Positions 6,608 through 14,748 of a DNA stretch of 14,748 nucleotides are shown here, in pieces; positions within the stretch are counted from its first letter, which is position 1, and each line of letters opens with the position of its first letter. Both the position numbers and the translations under genes were made by a program. This DNA is from DASVAL01 sp035649575. GTDB lineage: Bacteria > Planctomycetota > UBA1135 > UBA2386. The notes under the pieces were generated by a model. That model was not told the origin of the DNA. It ran no database searches and saw only the letters and a program-made list of their open reading frames with translations. Location of the stretch: assembly GCA_035649575.1 (NCBI GenBank), contig DASRJH010000070.1:1-14748 (forward strand). Reading direction: 5' to 3'.

Positions 6608-7750
6608 ATGCTCCCCACACGCCGTTCCTTCCTCTCGTCTGTCGCGGCCGCCGGCGCCATTGCCAGGGTGGGGTCGGTAGACAAGCCGGCGTGGGGGTCG
6701 CCGCGCACCGCGCTCAAGATCCTCGTGCTCGGCGGCACGTCGTTCCTCGGCCCGCCCTTCGTGCGCGGCGCCGTGGCGAACGGCCACACCGTGACCCTCT
6801 TCAACCGCGGCAAGACGAACCCGGGCTTGTTCAAGGAGCTCGAACAGCTGCGCGGCGATCGCGACAAGGGCGACCTCGAGGCGCTGAAGGGCCGCCAGTT
6901 CGACGCGATCGTCGACACCTCGGCTTACGTGACGGAGCACGTCGAGGCGACCGCGAAGCTGTTCAGCGAGACCGCGAAGCACTACCAGTTCATCAGCACG
7001 ATCTCCGTCTACGCCAGCTTCGGCGAGCAGCCCGACACCATCGACGAGCAGACGCCGGTCAGCACGGTCGAGGACGACAAGGTCAAGGGCGTGAACACGA
7101 TCCGGCAGGCGATGCCCTTCTACGGCGCGTTGAAGGCGCGCTGCGAAGCCGCTGCCGAAGCAGCGATGCCGGGCCGCGTGTCGACGATCCGCCCGGGCCT
7201 CATCGTCGGCCCGGGCGACCCGAGTGATCGCTTCACGTGGTGGCCCGTGCGCATCGACCGCGGCGGCGAAGTGCTCGCGCCCGGCGACCAGGATGGCCAC
7301 GTGCAATTCGTCGACGTGCGCGACCTCGCAGCCTGGATGCTGCACGTGGTCGAGCAGAATGTCACCGGCATCTACAACGCCACGGGCTTCGCGGGGCGGG
7401 TCTCGATGGCCGAGCTGCTCTGCGCCTGCAAGTGCGCGACGGCCAACGCGACCACGCTGACTTGGGCCAGCGAGGAGTTCCTCGCCGAGAACGGGGTCAA
7501 GCCCTGGTCCGAGATGCCGCTGTGGATCCCGCGCGAGCGTCGCAGCATCGTCGCGAACGCGCGCGCGATCGCGAACGGTCTGCAGTTCCGTCCGATCGCC
7601 GACACCGTGCGCGACACGTTGCAGTGGGCCAAGACCGAGCGCGGCGACAAGCCGTTCCGCACCGGTATCCCGGCCGAGCGCGAGACCGAGCTGCTCGGCA
7701 AGTGGCACGAAGCTGCGAAGACGGCCGCGAAGCCGCCTCCGGGGCGGTGA
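6608..7750 (+). CDS. Tat-exported NAD-dependent epimerase/dehydratase family protein
   Basis: This 380-residue extended/atypical SDR protein starts at ATG 6608, with AGGA at 6596-6599. Residues 4-9 (TRRSFL) form a twin-arginine motif followed by an Ala-rich segment. The nucleotide-binding glycine motif GGTSFLG is at 42-48 after an ILVL strand. The catalytic pair Y172-x-x-x-K176 (YGALK) and a TIRPGLIVGPGD block follow. GGTxFLG-type members are often annotated as nucleoside-diphosphate-sugar epimerases or reductases, but the substrate is not readable here. Tat export would let a protein fold with bound NAD(P) before crossing the membrane, so a periplasmic location is inferred. It is the first gene of a five-gene operon, 11 bases before the peptidase. 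Confidence 0.87.
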   Translation: MLPTRRSFLSSVAAAGAIARVGSVDKPAWGSPRTALKILVLGGTSFLGPPFVRGAVANGHTVTLFNRGKTNPGLFKELEQLRGDRDKGDLEALKGRQFDAIVDTSAYVTEHVEATAKLFSETAKHYQFISTISVYASFGEQPDTIDEQTPVSTVEDDKVKGVNTIRQAMPFYGALKARCEAAAEAAMPGRVSTIRPGLIVGPGDPSDRFTWWPVRIDRGGEVLAPGDQDGHVQFVDVRDLAAWMLHVVEQNVTGIYNATGFAGRVSMAELLCACKCATANATTLTWASEEFLAENGVKPWSEMPLWIPRERRSIVANARAIANGLQFRPIADTVRDTLQWAKTERGDKPFRTGIPAERETELLGKWHEAAKTAAKPPPGR

Positions 7751-7761
7751 GGAGGCGCCGC

Positions 7762-9777
7762 ATGCGCTGCTGCCCGAGACGTGTGATCCTGGCGCTGCTG
7801 TTCGCGGCCGTTGCACCGGCCCAGGACGAGCTGGGCCTCGGCAAGATGTGGACCTTCGAACGGCCGCCGCTCGCATACCTGAAGCGCGAGTACCGGTTCG
7901 AGGCGGACGAGCAGTGGTGGAACAAGATGCGGCTCGCGTCGCTGCGTTTCGGCGAGGGTGCCTCGGCATCGTTCGTGTCGCCGCAGGGTCTGATCCTGAC
8001 CAACCACCATTGTGTGCGCGACTACATGGCGAAGGTGCAGGGTCAGAACGACTGGGTGCGCGACGGCTTCGTCGCGAGGGACCTCGGCGACGAAGTCAGG
8101 TTCGCGGGACTCTCGGTGCAGCAGCTCGTGCGCATGACGGACGTGACGGCGGCCATGACGCGCGGTATCACGGACGACCTGACGCCCGAAGCGGCCGAGA
8201 AGGTGCGCGAACGCAATCGCAAGAGAATCCTCGCGAAGGCGGAGGCCGACGGCGAGTTGAAGCCGCAGCTCGTCAAGCTGTTCTCGGGCGGCATCTGGCA
8301 GCTCTACCAATACCGCGTCTTCGACGACGTCCGGCTCGTGATGGCGCCGCATCTGCAGATCTCGCACTTCGGCGGCGATCCCGACAACTTCGTCTACCCG
8401 CGCTACGCGGTCGACTTCTGCTTCTGCCGCGCGTATGTCGACGGCAAGCCGGCCGACACGAGCGGATTCTACTTTCCGTGGGGCGATGGGCCGGCAGAGG
8501 GCGATCTCGTGTTCCTGACCGGCAATCCCGGCAGCACGAAGCGCCTCATGACGATGGCGCAGCTCGAGTTCCTGCGCGACGTCTACTACCCGCGCGTCCG
8601 CGAGATGATCGACTCGCGCATGGAGCTGCTGCGCGGGTTTGCCGCGGAGGACTCCGAGATGGAGAAACGGCTGCGCGGCTCGATCCTTGGCCTCGAGAAC
8701 ATGCAGAAGGGCTGGCGCGGCGAGCACCGGGCCCTCAACGACGCCGCGTTCATGGCGCGCAAGGCTGGCGCCGAAGAAGCGTTCCGGGAGCGCGCGAAGC
8801 AGAACGGATACGCCAACGCTCTCGACGTCTGGCCACAGCTCGAGCAGCTCATGCAGCAGAAGCGCGCGCTCGATTCCAGGCTCGTCTTCCAGACGACCGG
8901 TGGTTGTCCGGTCATGATGTGCGCGTACGCGCTGCTCGAGTTCGGCAAGAGCGAGGATCCCCAGAAGGCTCAGCTGGCCAGGGACATCTCGACGAAGACC
9001 GATCGCGTGGCGCGCGCGTTGTTCGCCGATCACCTGCGCCGCGCAAGGAAGGCCTTGCCTCACGACGACCCGTATCTCGCGGCGATGCTCGGCGGGCTCG
9101 AACCGGGGCCCGCGATCGAGCGGCTTGCCAACGAGACCTGTCTCGGCGACAAGAAGTTCGTCGAAGGGCTGCTGCGGGGCGGCAAGTCCGCGATCGACGC
9201 GTGCCAGGACGTGGCTCTCGTCGCGGGTCGCACTGTGTTGCCGCTGATGGAACGGAACAAGGCCGCGTCGGCGGCGCTCGAGGCCAAAGAGACGGCGCTC
9301 GGCGCGCGCATCGCGAAGCTGCTGTTCGCGGTCTACGGCAACGACGTCTCGCCCGACGCGACGTTCACGCTGCGTTGGAGCGACGGGCTCGTCGCCGGTT
9401 ACCCGTACAACGGTACGCTGGCTCCGTGGCGTACCGTGTTCCACGGCATGTTCGCGCGCGCCGCCGAGTTCAACGACGCGCCGCCGTTCTCGCTGCCGCG
9501 CGAGTGGTTGCTCGCGAGGGACCGCATCGACATGCGGACCCCGGTCGACTTCGTCTGCACGGTCGACTCGACGGGCGGCAACTCGGGCAGCCCCGTCGTG
9601 AACAGGCGAGGTGAGCTCGCGGGCCTGTTGTTCGACGGCAACATCGAGTCGTTCGCGAACGAGTTCCTCTACGGCGAGCGCGTCGAGCGCAGCGTCTGCG
9701 TGCACCCGCAGGCCATCGTCGAGGCGCTGCGCAAGGTCTACGGTGCTTCGCGTTTGTTGCGCGAGATCGCGCGGTAA
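7762..9777 (+). CDS. S46 family dipeptidyl peptidase, DPP7-like
   Basis: This is a 671-residue secreted serine peptidase. GGAGG (7751-7755) precedes ATG 7762. A signal peptide ends near APAQ (residue 21). The double-beta-barrel halves flank a helical insertion (about 270-520), as in S46 enzymes. Catalytic His is in TNHHC (H83), catalytic Asp in FGGDPDNF (206-208), and nucleophile Ser608 in GGNSGSP. Known: S46 enzymes release dipeptides from peptide N-termini in the periplasm. In the Porphyromonas gingivalis enzymes, residue 673, 18 after the catalytic serine, sets specificity (Gly in DPP7, Arg in DPP11). Here the residue 18 after Ser608 is Gly626 (FDGN), so hydrophobic P1 preference is inferred. 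Length is near the usual 700 residues. It lies in an operon with two amidohydrolases. Confidence 0.93.
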   Translation: MRCCPRRVILALLFAAVAPAQDELGLGKMWTFERPPLAYLKREYRFEADEQWWNKMRLASLRFGEGASASFVSPQGLILTNHHCVRDYMAKVQGQNDWVRDGFVARDLGDEVRFAGLSVQQLVRMTDVTAAMTRGITDDLTPEAAEKVRERNRKRILAKAEADGELKPQLVKLFSGGIWQLYQYRVFDDVRLVMAPHLQISHFGGDPDNFVYPRYAVDFCFCRAYVDGKPADTSGFYFPWGDGPAEGDLVFLTGNPGSTKRLMTMAQLEFLRDVYYPRVREMIDSRMELLRGFAAEDSEMEKRLRGSILGLENMQKGWRGEHRALNDAAFMARKAGAEEAFRERAKQNGYANALDVWPQLEQLMQQKRALDSRLVFQTTGGCPVMMCAYALLEFGKSEDPQKAQLARDISTKTDRVARALFADHLRRARKALPHDDPYLAAMLGGLEPGPAIERLANETCLGDKKFVEGLLRGGKSAIDACQDVALVAGRTVLPLMERNKAASAALEAKETALGARIAKLLFAVYGNDVSPDATFTLRWSDGLVAGYPYNGTLAPWRTVFHGMFARAAEFNDAPPFSLPREWLLARDRIDMRTPVDFVCTVDSTGGNSGSPVVNRRGELAGLLFDGNIESFANEFLYGERVERSVCVHPQAIVEALRKVYGASRLLREIAR

Positions 9778-9788
9778 GCTTCCGCGCC

Positions 9789-11096
9789 ATGGCGTCCCGT
9801 TGCTTTGCCGCGCTCGCGGCTGTCGTGTGCGCGTGTGGTCTCGCGGCGCAGGAAGCTCCGCATGCGTTCGTCGGCGCGCGCATCGTCCCGATCGACGCTC
9901 CCGTGATCGACCGTGGCACGCTGCTCGTGCGAGCCGGCCGCATCGTCGCAGTCGGGCCGACCGCCGAAGTGCGTGTGCCCGACGACGCGGTGACCGTGGA
10001 CGCCGCGGGCCGGACCATCATGCCGGGTCTCGTCTGCAGCCACTCGCACATCGGCTCGGTTGCGGGCGCCGACGCGAGCGGGCCAATCCAACCCGAGGTG
10101 CGCGCGCTCGACTCGATCAACCCGCTCGATCCGGGCATCCAGAAGGCGCAGGCCGGCGGCATCACGACCGTGAACGTGATGCCGGGCTCGGGCCATCTGC
10201 TGTCGGGCCAGACGATCTACCTGAAGCTGCGCGACGGCCGCACCGTGGACGACCTCGCGATCAAGCTGCCCGACGGCAGCATCGCCGGCGGCATCAAGAT
10301 GGCGAACGGCACCAACCCGCAGAAGGATCCGCCGTTCGCGGGCACACGTGGCAAGGCCGCGGCGCTCGTGCGCGCGCAGTTCCACCGGGCCCGCGAGTAT
10401 CAGGCGAAGATTGCCGCGGCGGCCGGTGATCCGAGCAAGCTGCCCGAACGCAACCTCGGGCTCGAGGCGCTCGTCGATGTGCTCGAACAGAAGCGCGTCG
10501 TGCATCACCACACGCACCGCCAGGACGACATCCTCACGGTGCTGCGCCTGCAGCAGGAGTTCGGCTTCCGGTGCGTGTTGCATCACGTCAGCGAAGGCTG
10601 GCTCGTGGCCGAGCAGATTGCCCAGGCGAAGGTGCCGTGTTCGGTCATCGTGATCGACTCGCCGGGCGGCAAGCTCGAAGCCGCGCACCTGTCGCTCGCG
10701 ACGGGCGGCATCCTCGACCGCGCGGGCGTGCTGGTCGGGTTCCACACCGACGACAGCATCACGGACAGCCGGCTGTTCCTGCGTTCGGCCGCGCTCGCGG
10801 TGCGTGCGGGCATGGATCGCGACAAGGCGCTGCAGGCGCTCACGATCGCGAACGCGCGCATGCTCGACTTGCAGGACCGGATCGGCACGTTGACGGTTGG
10901 CAAAGACGCCGACTTCGTCGTGCTCTCGGGCGATCCGTTCTCGGTCTACACGCGCGTGCTGCAGACGTGGGTCGAGGGCAAGAAGGTGTTCGACTTCGCG
11001 GATCCGAAGGACCGCCTCATGGCGATGGGTGGCTACGGCGCCTCCGACGGCCAGGCGATGTCGATGTGCTGCTTCTCGACACAGGGGGGGCAGTGA
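9789..11096 (+). CDS. Secreted metal-dependent amidohydrolase (COG1228 type)
   Basis: This 435-residue protein has a signal peptide (residues 1-21, ending LAAQ) and the composite beta-sandwich start of the imidazolonepropionase-like amidohydrolase superfamily. Metal-ligand motifs are present: H85-S-H87 after MPGLVCS, a VHHHTH cluster (239-243), H265-H266 in VLHHVSEG, and FHTDD (318-322) carrying the catalytic Asp. The end has the classic GTLTVGKDADFVVLSGDPF. Family members hydrolyse cyclic amides or dipeptides, and some are Xaa-Arg or Xaa-Pro dipeptidases. Coupling to an S46 dipeptidyl peptidase makes a dipeptide substrate plausible but unproven. No strong ribosome site precedes the ATG, which lies 11 bases after the previous stop. 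Its TGA overlaps the next ATG by one base. Confidence 0.9.
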   Translation: MASRCFAALAAVVCACGLAAQEAPHAFVGARIVPIDAPVIDRGTLLVRAGRIVAVGPTAEVRVPDDAVTVDAAGRTIMPGLVCSHSHIGSVAGADASGPIQPEVRALDSINPLDPGIQKAQAGGITTVNVMPGSGHLLSGQTIYLKLRDGRTVDDLAIKLPDGSIAGGIKMANGTNPQKDPPFAGTRGKAAALVRAQFHRAREYQAKIAAAAGDPSKLPERNLGLEALVDVLEQKRVVHHHTHRQDDILTVLRLQQEFGFRCVLHHVSEGWLVAEQIAQAKVPCSVIVIDSPGGKLEAAHLSLATGGILDRAGVLVGFHTDDSITDSRLFLRSAALAVRAGMDRDKALQALTIANARMLDLQDRIGTLTVGKDADFVVLSGDPFSVYTRVLQTWVEGKKVFDFADPKDRLMAMGGYGASDGQAMSMCCFSTQGGQ

Positions 11097-12319
11097 TGTC
11101 GCCTCTGCTGATTGCCGCGGTGTTGTCGCAGGCACCGCAGGAGCCGGCGCCTGCGGCGCCAGCTCCCGCTGCGCGCGCGTTCGCGGTGCTCGGCAAGACC
11201 GTCGTCACGATGGCCGGCGATCCGATCCAGGACGGCGGGGTGATCGTGCGCGACGGCAAGATCGAGCGCGTCGGCAAGGAGGCCGAGCTCGCGGTGCCCC
11301 CCGACATGCCGGTGCTGCGCGCCGCGATCGTCACGCCGGGTCTCATCGATGCGCATGCGACCGTGGGGCTGAGCGGTCTGCTGAACATCCCGCACGACCA
11401 GGATCAGCTCGAGCGTTCTTCGCCGATCCAGCCCGAGCTGCGTGCGATCGACGCGTTCAACGCGCGTGACGAGCTCGTCGCGTGGCTGCGTTCTTTCGGG
11501 ATCACGACCGTGCACACGGGCCACGGGCCCGGTGCGCTCGTCTCGGGCCAGACCTTCGTCGTGAAGCTGCACGGCCGCAGCGCCGACCAGGACGTCGTCG
11601 TGCCGCTCGCGATGGTGGCCGTGACTCTGGGCGACGGCGGCCGCGCGCGCGAGGGCAAGGCGCCGGGCACACGCGCGAAGTCCATCGCGATGCTGCGCGA
11701 GCAGCTGCAGAAGGCGCGCGAGTACGTGCAGAAGAGGCAGAAGGAACCCACGACGCCGACCGATCTCGGCCTCGACGTGCTCGCGAAGGTGCTCGCGGGC
11801 GAAGTGCCGCTGCTCGTCACGGCGCATCGCTCGCACGACCTGCTCTCGGCGCTGCGCGTCGCGAAGGAGTTCGGCGTCAAGGTCGTGCTCGACGGAGCGG
11901 CCGAAGCGTATCTCGTGCTGCCCGAGATCCAGGCGGCAGGTGCCTGGGTGCTGCCGCACCCCGCGATGGCGCGCACGCGCGACGATCTCGAGAACGGCAC
12001 GATGGAGCTCGGCAAGCTGCTGCTCGACGCGAAGGTGCCGTTCGCGCTGCAGAGCGGCTACGAGTCCTACGTGCCGAAGACGCGCGTCGTGTTGTGGGAG
12101 GCCGGCGTCGCGGTCGGCCACGGCCTGCCGCCCGACGCGGCGCTGAAGGCGCTCACGATCGACGCGGCGAAGCTGCTCGGTATCGACGGCAAGGTCGGTT
12201 CGCTGGTCGCGGGCAAGGACGCGGACCTCGCGCTGTTCGACGGTGATCCGTTCGAATACACGACGCACTGCGTCGGCACCGTCATCGACGGCGTGCAGTT
12301 CACGGGCGCGCCGCGCTGA
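11096..12319 (+). CDS. Amidohydrolase paralogue with degenerate metal site
   Basis: This 407-residue protein starts at ATG 11096, overlapping the previous stop by one base, with a G-rich ribosome site in the preceding codons. It aligns with its upstream neighbour along its length (SPIQPELRAIDAFN, GITTVHTG, ALVSGQTF, KVGSLVAGKDADLALFDGDP). The key ligands differ. The HxH motif is H87-A-T89, the VLHH site is VLDG (D266-G267), and FHTDD is LQSGY. H244 is retained. Inferred: catalytically weak or inactive, perhaps a structural partner of the active paralogue, or using different metal chemistry. The N-terminus is only weakly signal-like (LLIAAVLSQAP) and leads into an Ala/Pro linker. Pairing suggests an obligate complex or a recent division of labour. 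Confidence 0.85.
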   Translation: MSPLLIAAVLSQAPQEPAPAAPAPAARAFAVLGKTVVTMAGDPIQDGGVIVRDGKIERVGKEAELAVPPDMPVLRAAIVTPGLIDAHATVGLSGLLNIPHDQDQLERSSPIQPELRAIDAFNARDELVAWLRSFGITTVHTGHGPGALVSGQTFVVKLHGRSADQDVVVPLAMVAVTLGDGGRAREGKAPGTRAKSIAMLREQLQKAREYVQKRQKEPTTPTDLGLDVLAKVLAGEVPLLVTAHRSHDLLSALRVAKEFGVKVVLDGAAEAYLVLPEIQAAGAWVLPHPAMARTRDDLENGTMELGKLLLDAKVPFALQSGYESYVPKTRVVLWEAGVAVGHGLPPDAALKALTIDAAKLLGIDGKVGSLVAGKDADLALFDGDPFEYTTHCVGTVIDGVQFTGAPR

Positions 12320-12321
12320 GC

Positions 12322-13707
12322 GTGACCGTGACGGAAGAGAAGCCCGTCGACCGCGTGCTCGTGTGGGCGATCGTCGCGGCGCAGTTCGGCCCGCCCTTCA
12401 TGTTCTCGGGTGTGGCCGTCGCGCTGCCCGAGATGGGACACGAGCTGCACATGTCTGCGACGGAGCTCGGGCTCGTCGAGACGACGTTCATCGCGAGTGC
12501 CACGGCGTTCGTGCTCCCGGCCGGACGCTTCGCCGACGTCGCCGACCGGCGTTCGTTGTGCAAGTGGGGGCTGCTCGCGTTCGGGCTGATCCCGATCGCG
12601 ATCGGCTGCTCCTCGCACGCGGGTCTGATCATCGGTCTGCGGTGCCTGCAGGGCCTGGCTTCGGCAGTCGGCGGTGCTGTCGGAGCGGCGATCCTCGCGG
12701 AGCTCGTTCCGCTCGGACAACGCGGCCGCGTCTTCGGCGCGATGCTCGGCGTCGCCTACGCGGGGCTGTCTTTGGGGCCGCTCGCCGCGGGTGCGATCGT
12801 CGCAGAATACGGCTGGCGGTCGGTGTTCTTCTTCGGCGCCGCGCTGATCCTCCTGGGCTCCGTGCCGATCTTCGTGCGCATGACCTCGCGCTGGCATGCC
12901 GTGGGGCGGTGGGTGCACTGGCCGAGCCTCGTTCTGCTCGCGCTCGCGGTCTGCGCGCTCGTCGCGTGCACGGCCGTCGCGCAGCAGCCTGCGCTCGCCT
13001 GGGCCTGTGGCTCGGGCGGGGGTCTCTTGCTCGCGGCGTTCCTCTGGGTCCAGCTGCGCATCGAGAACCCGCTGCTCGATCTGCGCGAGCTCGTGCACAA
13101 CCGGCCGGTCGGCCAGGCACTGCTCGTGCAACTGCTGCTCTACCTGAACGCCTACTGCTCGATCTTCTTGCTGAGCCTGTTCCTGCAGGTCACGAAGGAG
13201 ATGCCGTCGCAGCGCGCCGGGCTCGTGCTCGCGATCGGCTCGCTCGTGATGGCCGTTGTGTCGCCGTTCGCGGGGCGGCTCGCCGACCGCATGCGACCGC
13301 AGGTGGTCACGGCCTGTGGCGTCGTCGCCGTCGTCGTGAGCTCGGTGCTCGGCCTGAACCTCGGCGCTTCGTCGGGCGTGTTGCACGTCGCGTTGGTGCT
13401 GATCGCGCAGGGCATCGGCTTCGGCCTGTTCTCGTCGCCGAACCTCATGATCGTCATGAACAGCATGCACGGCCAGAAGGGCGGTCTGGCTTCGGCGCTC
13501 GCGTCGCAGTCGCGCGGCCTCGGCATGTTCCTCGGCATGGCCGTCACGGGTGTGTTCGTCGCGATGTATTTCGGCGCTCAGCCCGTGAAGGCAGCGCCGC
13601 TGCGTCTCGTCGACACGCTGCACGGCGCGTACGCGGTCATGCTCGGGACGTCGGCGCTCGCTCTCGTCGTGGCACTGCTGCGGCGTGCGCGCGTCGCCGC
13701 GGGTTGA
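12322..13707 (+). CDS. MFS transporter, DHA2 (14-helix) drug/solute exporter type
   Basis: This is a 461-residue integral membrane protein with about 14 predicted helices. Motif A is seen as GRFADVADRRS (68-78) between helices 2 and 3, and a motif C-like GVAYAGLSLGPLAAG lies near 143-157. The loop after the middle helices (ENPLLDLREL) is typical of EmrB/QacA-type proton antiporters. The start is GTG 12322, two bases after the preceding stop. GTG 12328 is a close alternative. As the last gene of the operon it probably moves a product or substrate of the periplasmic hydrolases, or gives resistance. The substrate is unknown. Confidence 0.88.
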   Translation: MTVTEEKPVDRVLVWAIVAAQFGPPFMFSGVAVALPEMGHELHMSATELGLVETTFIASATAFVLPAGRFADVADRRSLCKWGLLAFGLIPIAIGCSSHAGLIIGLRCLQGLASAVGGAVGAAILAELVPLGQRGRVFGAMLGVAYAGLSLGPLAAGAIVAEYGWRSVFFFGAALILLGSVPIFVRMTSRWHAVGRWVHWPSLVLLALAVCALVACTAVAQQPALAWACGSGGGLLLAAFLWVQLRIENPLLDLRELVHNRPVGQALLVQLLLYLNAYCSIFLLSLFLQVTKEMPSQRAGLVLAIGSLVMAVVSPFAGRLADRMRPQVVTACGVVAVVVSSVLGLNLGASSGVLHVALVLIAQGIGFGLFSSPNLMIVMNSMHGQKGGLASALASQSRGLGMFLGMAVTGVFVAMYFGAQPVKAAPLRLVDTLHGAYAVMLGTSALALVVALLRRARVAAG

Positions 13708-13724
13708 TTGCGGCGCGCCGGGAC

Positions 13725-14663
13725 TCAGCGCAGCAACTGCTTGCGCAGTCGCGCGAGGAAGTCCTCGTCGCCGACGCGCGCGTGGATGCGATTGAAGGCG
13801 GCCAGGATCTCCTGCTGCGAGATCTCGGGCGCGCCGGGTCCGATCAGCAGCAGGTCGGCCGCGAGGTTGTCGGGGTTGTCCGAACGGAACTCGACGAGCG
13901 CCACGCGGAACGGCAGGAAGTTCTGCGGGCCGATCTTCGTGAGGTAGAGCAGGCCGATGCATCGCGACGTGCGCAGTCTCCGGTGCAATCTCTGGAACGC
14001 GGCTTCGAGGCGCTCGGGATCCAGCACGTCGACCTGCTGCACGAACTCGACGGCATCCGTCGCGAGTTCCTTCGAAGCGAGCAGTTCGCGCCGCTCCTGC
14101 AGCAGCTCTCGCATCCAGCCTCCGCGCCTCATCGACCACAACTCGCAGACCTTGACCCGGTCGTCGTGGCGCGCGAGCCGCAGCTCGTGGTAGTCGAGCA
14201 GCGCGCCATCGCGCGCGCAGCGGAACACGAGCGTCCGCTCACCTGCGGCGTCCGTGCGCATGTCGAGGAACGTGTAGTCACCGCTTCGCTTCGCGAACGC
14301 GATGTGCGCGGCGATCGGCGAGGCGGCGGGCGGGAGGCCGGGATCCCCGAGCGGGACGGCTGCTTCCTCGAAGTGCACGAGCCGTTCCATCGCGGGCAGA
14401 TCGTTCGCCAGTTCGATCGCGAGGGCCAGGTTCACGGCCTCGGCATGGGTCACGCGCGGCGGATCCTGGTTACTGAGCCACACCGCGAGCGGCACGAAGA
14501 CCAGAGCCACGGCCAGCGCGGCGAACAGCGTGGCCTTCGAGCGCTTGGCCCGCGCGGCGGGGCGGCGTGCCGGTTTCGTTTCCGCCGCGGCCTGCACGCT
14601 GGCCTGAGCTGCGATCGGCGCGACTGGCTTGGGGGCGGGGGCGGGTGCGGGGGAGGTGTCCAT
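13725..14663 (-). CDS. Membrane-anchored protein of unknown function
   Basis: The protein is 312 residues from ATG 14663. A GTG at 14675 would add four residues, and neither start has a strong ribosome site. Residues 1-43 are Ala/Pro/Lys-rich and cytoplasmic-looking. One helix spans about 44-63 (ATLFAALAVALVFVPLAVWL), followed by a soluble domain of about 245 residues. Features of that domain are VTHAEAVNLALAIELANDLP, a strand-rich middle, a QERRELLASKEL helix, and LLYLTKIGPQNFLPFRVALV near the end. No catalytic motif or family is recognised. It converges on the MFS gene with a 17-base gap. The 85 bases upstream to the window end show no gene and no clear promoter. Confidence 0.72.
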   Translation of the reverse strand: MDTSPAPAPAPKPVAPIAAQASVQAAAETKPARRPAARAKRSKATLFAALAVALVFVPLAVWLSNQDPPRVTHAEAVNLALAIELANDLPAMERLVHFEEAAVPLGDPGLPPAASPIAAHIAFAKRSGDYTFLDMRTDAAGERTLVFRCARDGALLDYHELRLARHDDRVKVCELWSMRRGGWMRELLQERRELLASKELATDAVEFVQQVDVLDPERLEAAFQRLHRRLRTSRCIGLLYLTKIGPQNFLPFRVALVEFRSDNPDNLAADLLLIGPGAPEISQQEILAAFNRIHARVGDEDFLARLRKQLLR

Positions 14664-14748
14664 CGGCTCGCGCACGATAGATGAGATGAGAGGGCCAGTC
14701 TCCAGCGCAGTCCGTACAACGGCTGCAACACGTAACGGCCTCGAAGGC

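Noticed and set aside
7372..9705. 777-codon minus-strand frame opposite the S46 gene
   Set aside because: Composition is Arg/Glu/His-rich and without domains, while the plus strand has an unambiguous S46 peptidase.
13711..13720. CGGCGCGCCG palindrome between the convergent MFS and last genes as a bidirectional terminator
   Set aside because: It has no loop and no T-run. Such palindromes are expected by chance in DNA this rich in GC.
12067..14139. 690-codon minus-strand frame across the MFS gene
   Set aside because: Low-complexity Arg/Glu/Asp/His sequence spanning two recognised genes. It is a GC shadow.

Overview
The window is GC-rich, densely coding bacterial DNA. The secreted proteins carry short signal peptides ending in Ala-Gln. 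There is a Tat-exported epimerase, an S46 peptidase, a tandem pair of amidohydrolases and a large PPC-type secreted protein. Together these suggest a Planctomycetota-like, probably uncultured, bacterium. The phylum is my inference from gene style. I see no rRNA, tRNA, CRISPR array or insertion sequence.

The most notable locus is on the minus strand at 37-1647. Two apparently separate reading frames (805-1647 and a downstream one ending at 37) are one gene interrupted by a single in-frame TGA at 807-805. Read as selenocysteine, the TGA gives an Ala-Cys-Sec-Gly active site inside a continuous protein of about 536 residues. The protein matches animal selenoprotein N (SELENON) along most of its length, including WFTPAQF, the HAEF block and the CUGSG redox site. 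A stem-loop with a G in its apical loop begins directly after the TGA, as expected of a bacterial SECIS. The protein has a signal peptide and an extra C-terminal domain. Upstream on the same strand are a 41-codon one-helix ORF and a SAM-dependent methyltransferase.

Between 2628 and 6607 lies a rearranged stretch. It holds a C-terminal scrap of a class V aminotransferase (plus strand), a cluster of inverted repeats, an 804-residue secreted PPC-domain protein (minus strand, 3330-5744), and a decayed, internally deleted second copy of the methyltransferase (6093-6540). The two methyltransferase copies share upstream DNA that includes a palindromic element.

From 6608 to 13707 a tightly packed plus-strand operon encodes a Tat-exported NAD-dependent epimerase-like protein, an S46 dipeptidyl peptidase (DPP7-like by its specificity residue), an amidohydrolase with metal ligands, a paralogous amidohydrolase that has lost several of them, and an MFS exporter of the DHA2 type. 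Spacings are 11, 11, -1 and 2 bases. The set looks like a periplasmic peptide or amide processing unit with an associated transporter. A convergent minus-strand gene for a membrane-anchored protein of unknown function closes the window (13725-14663).
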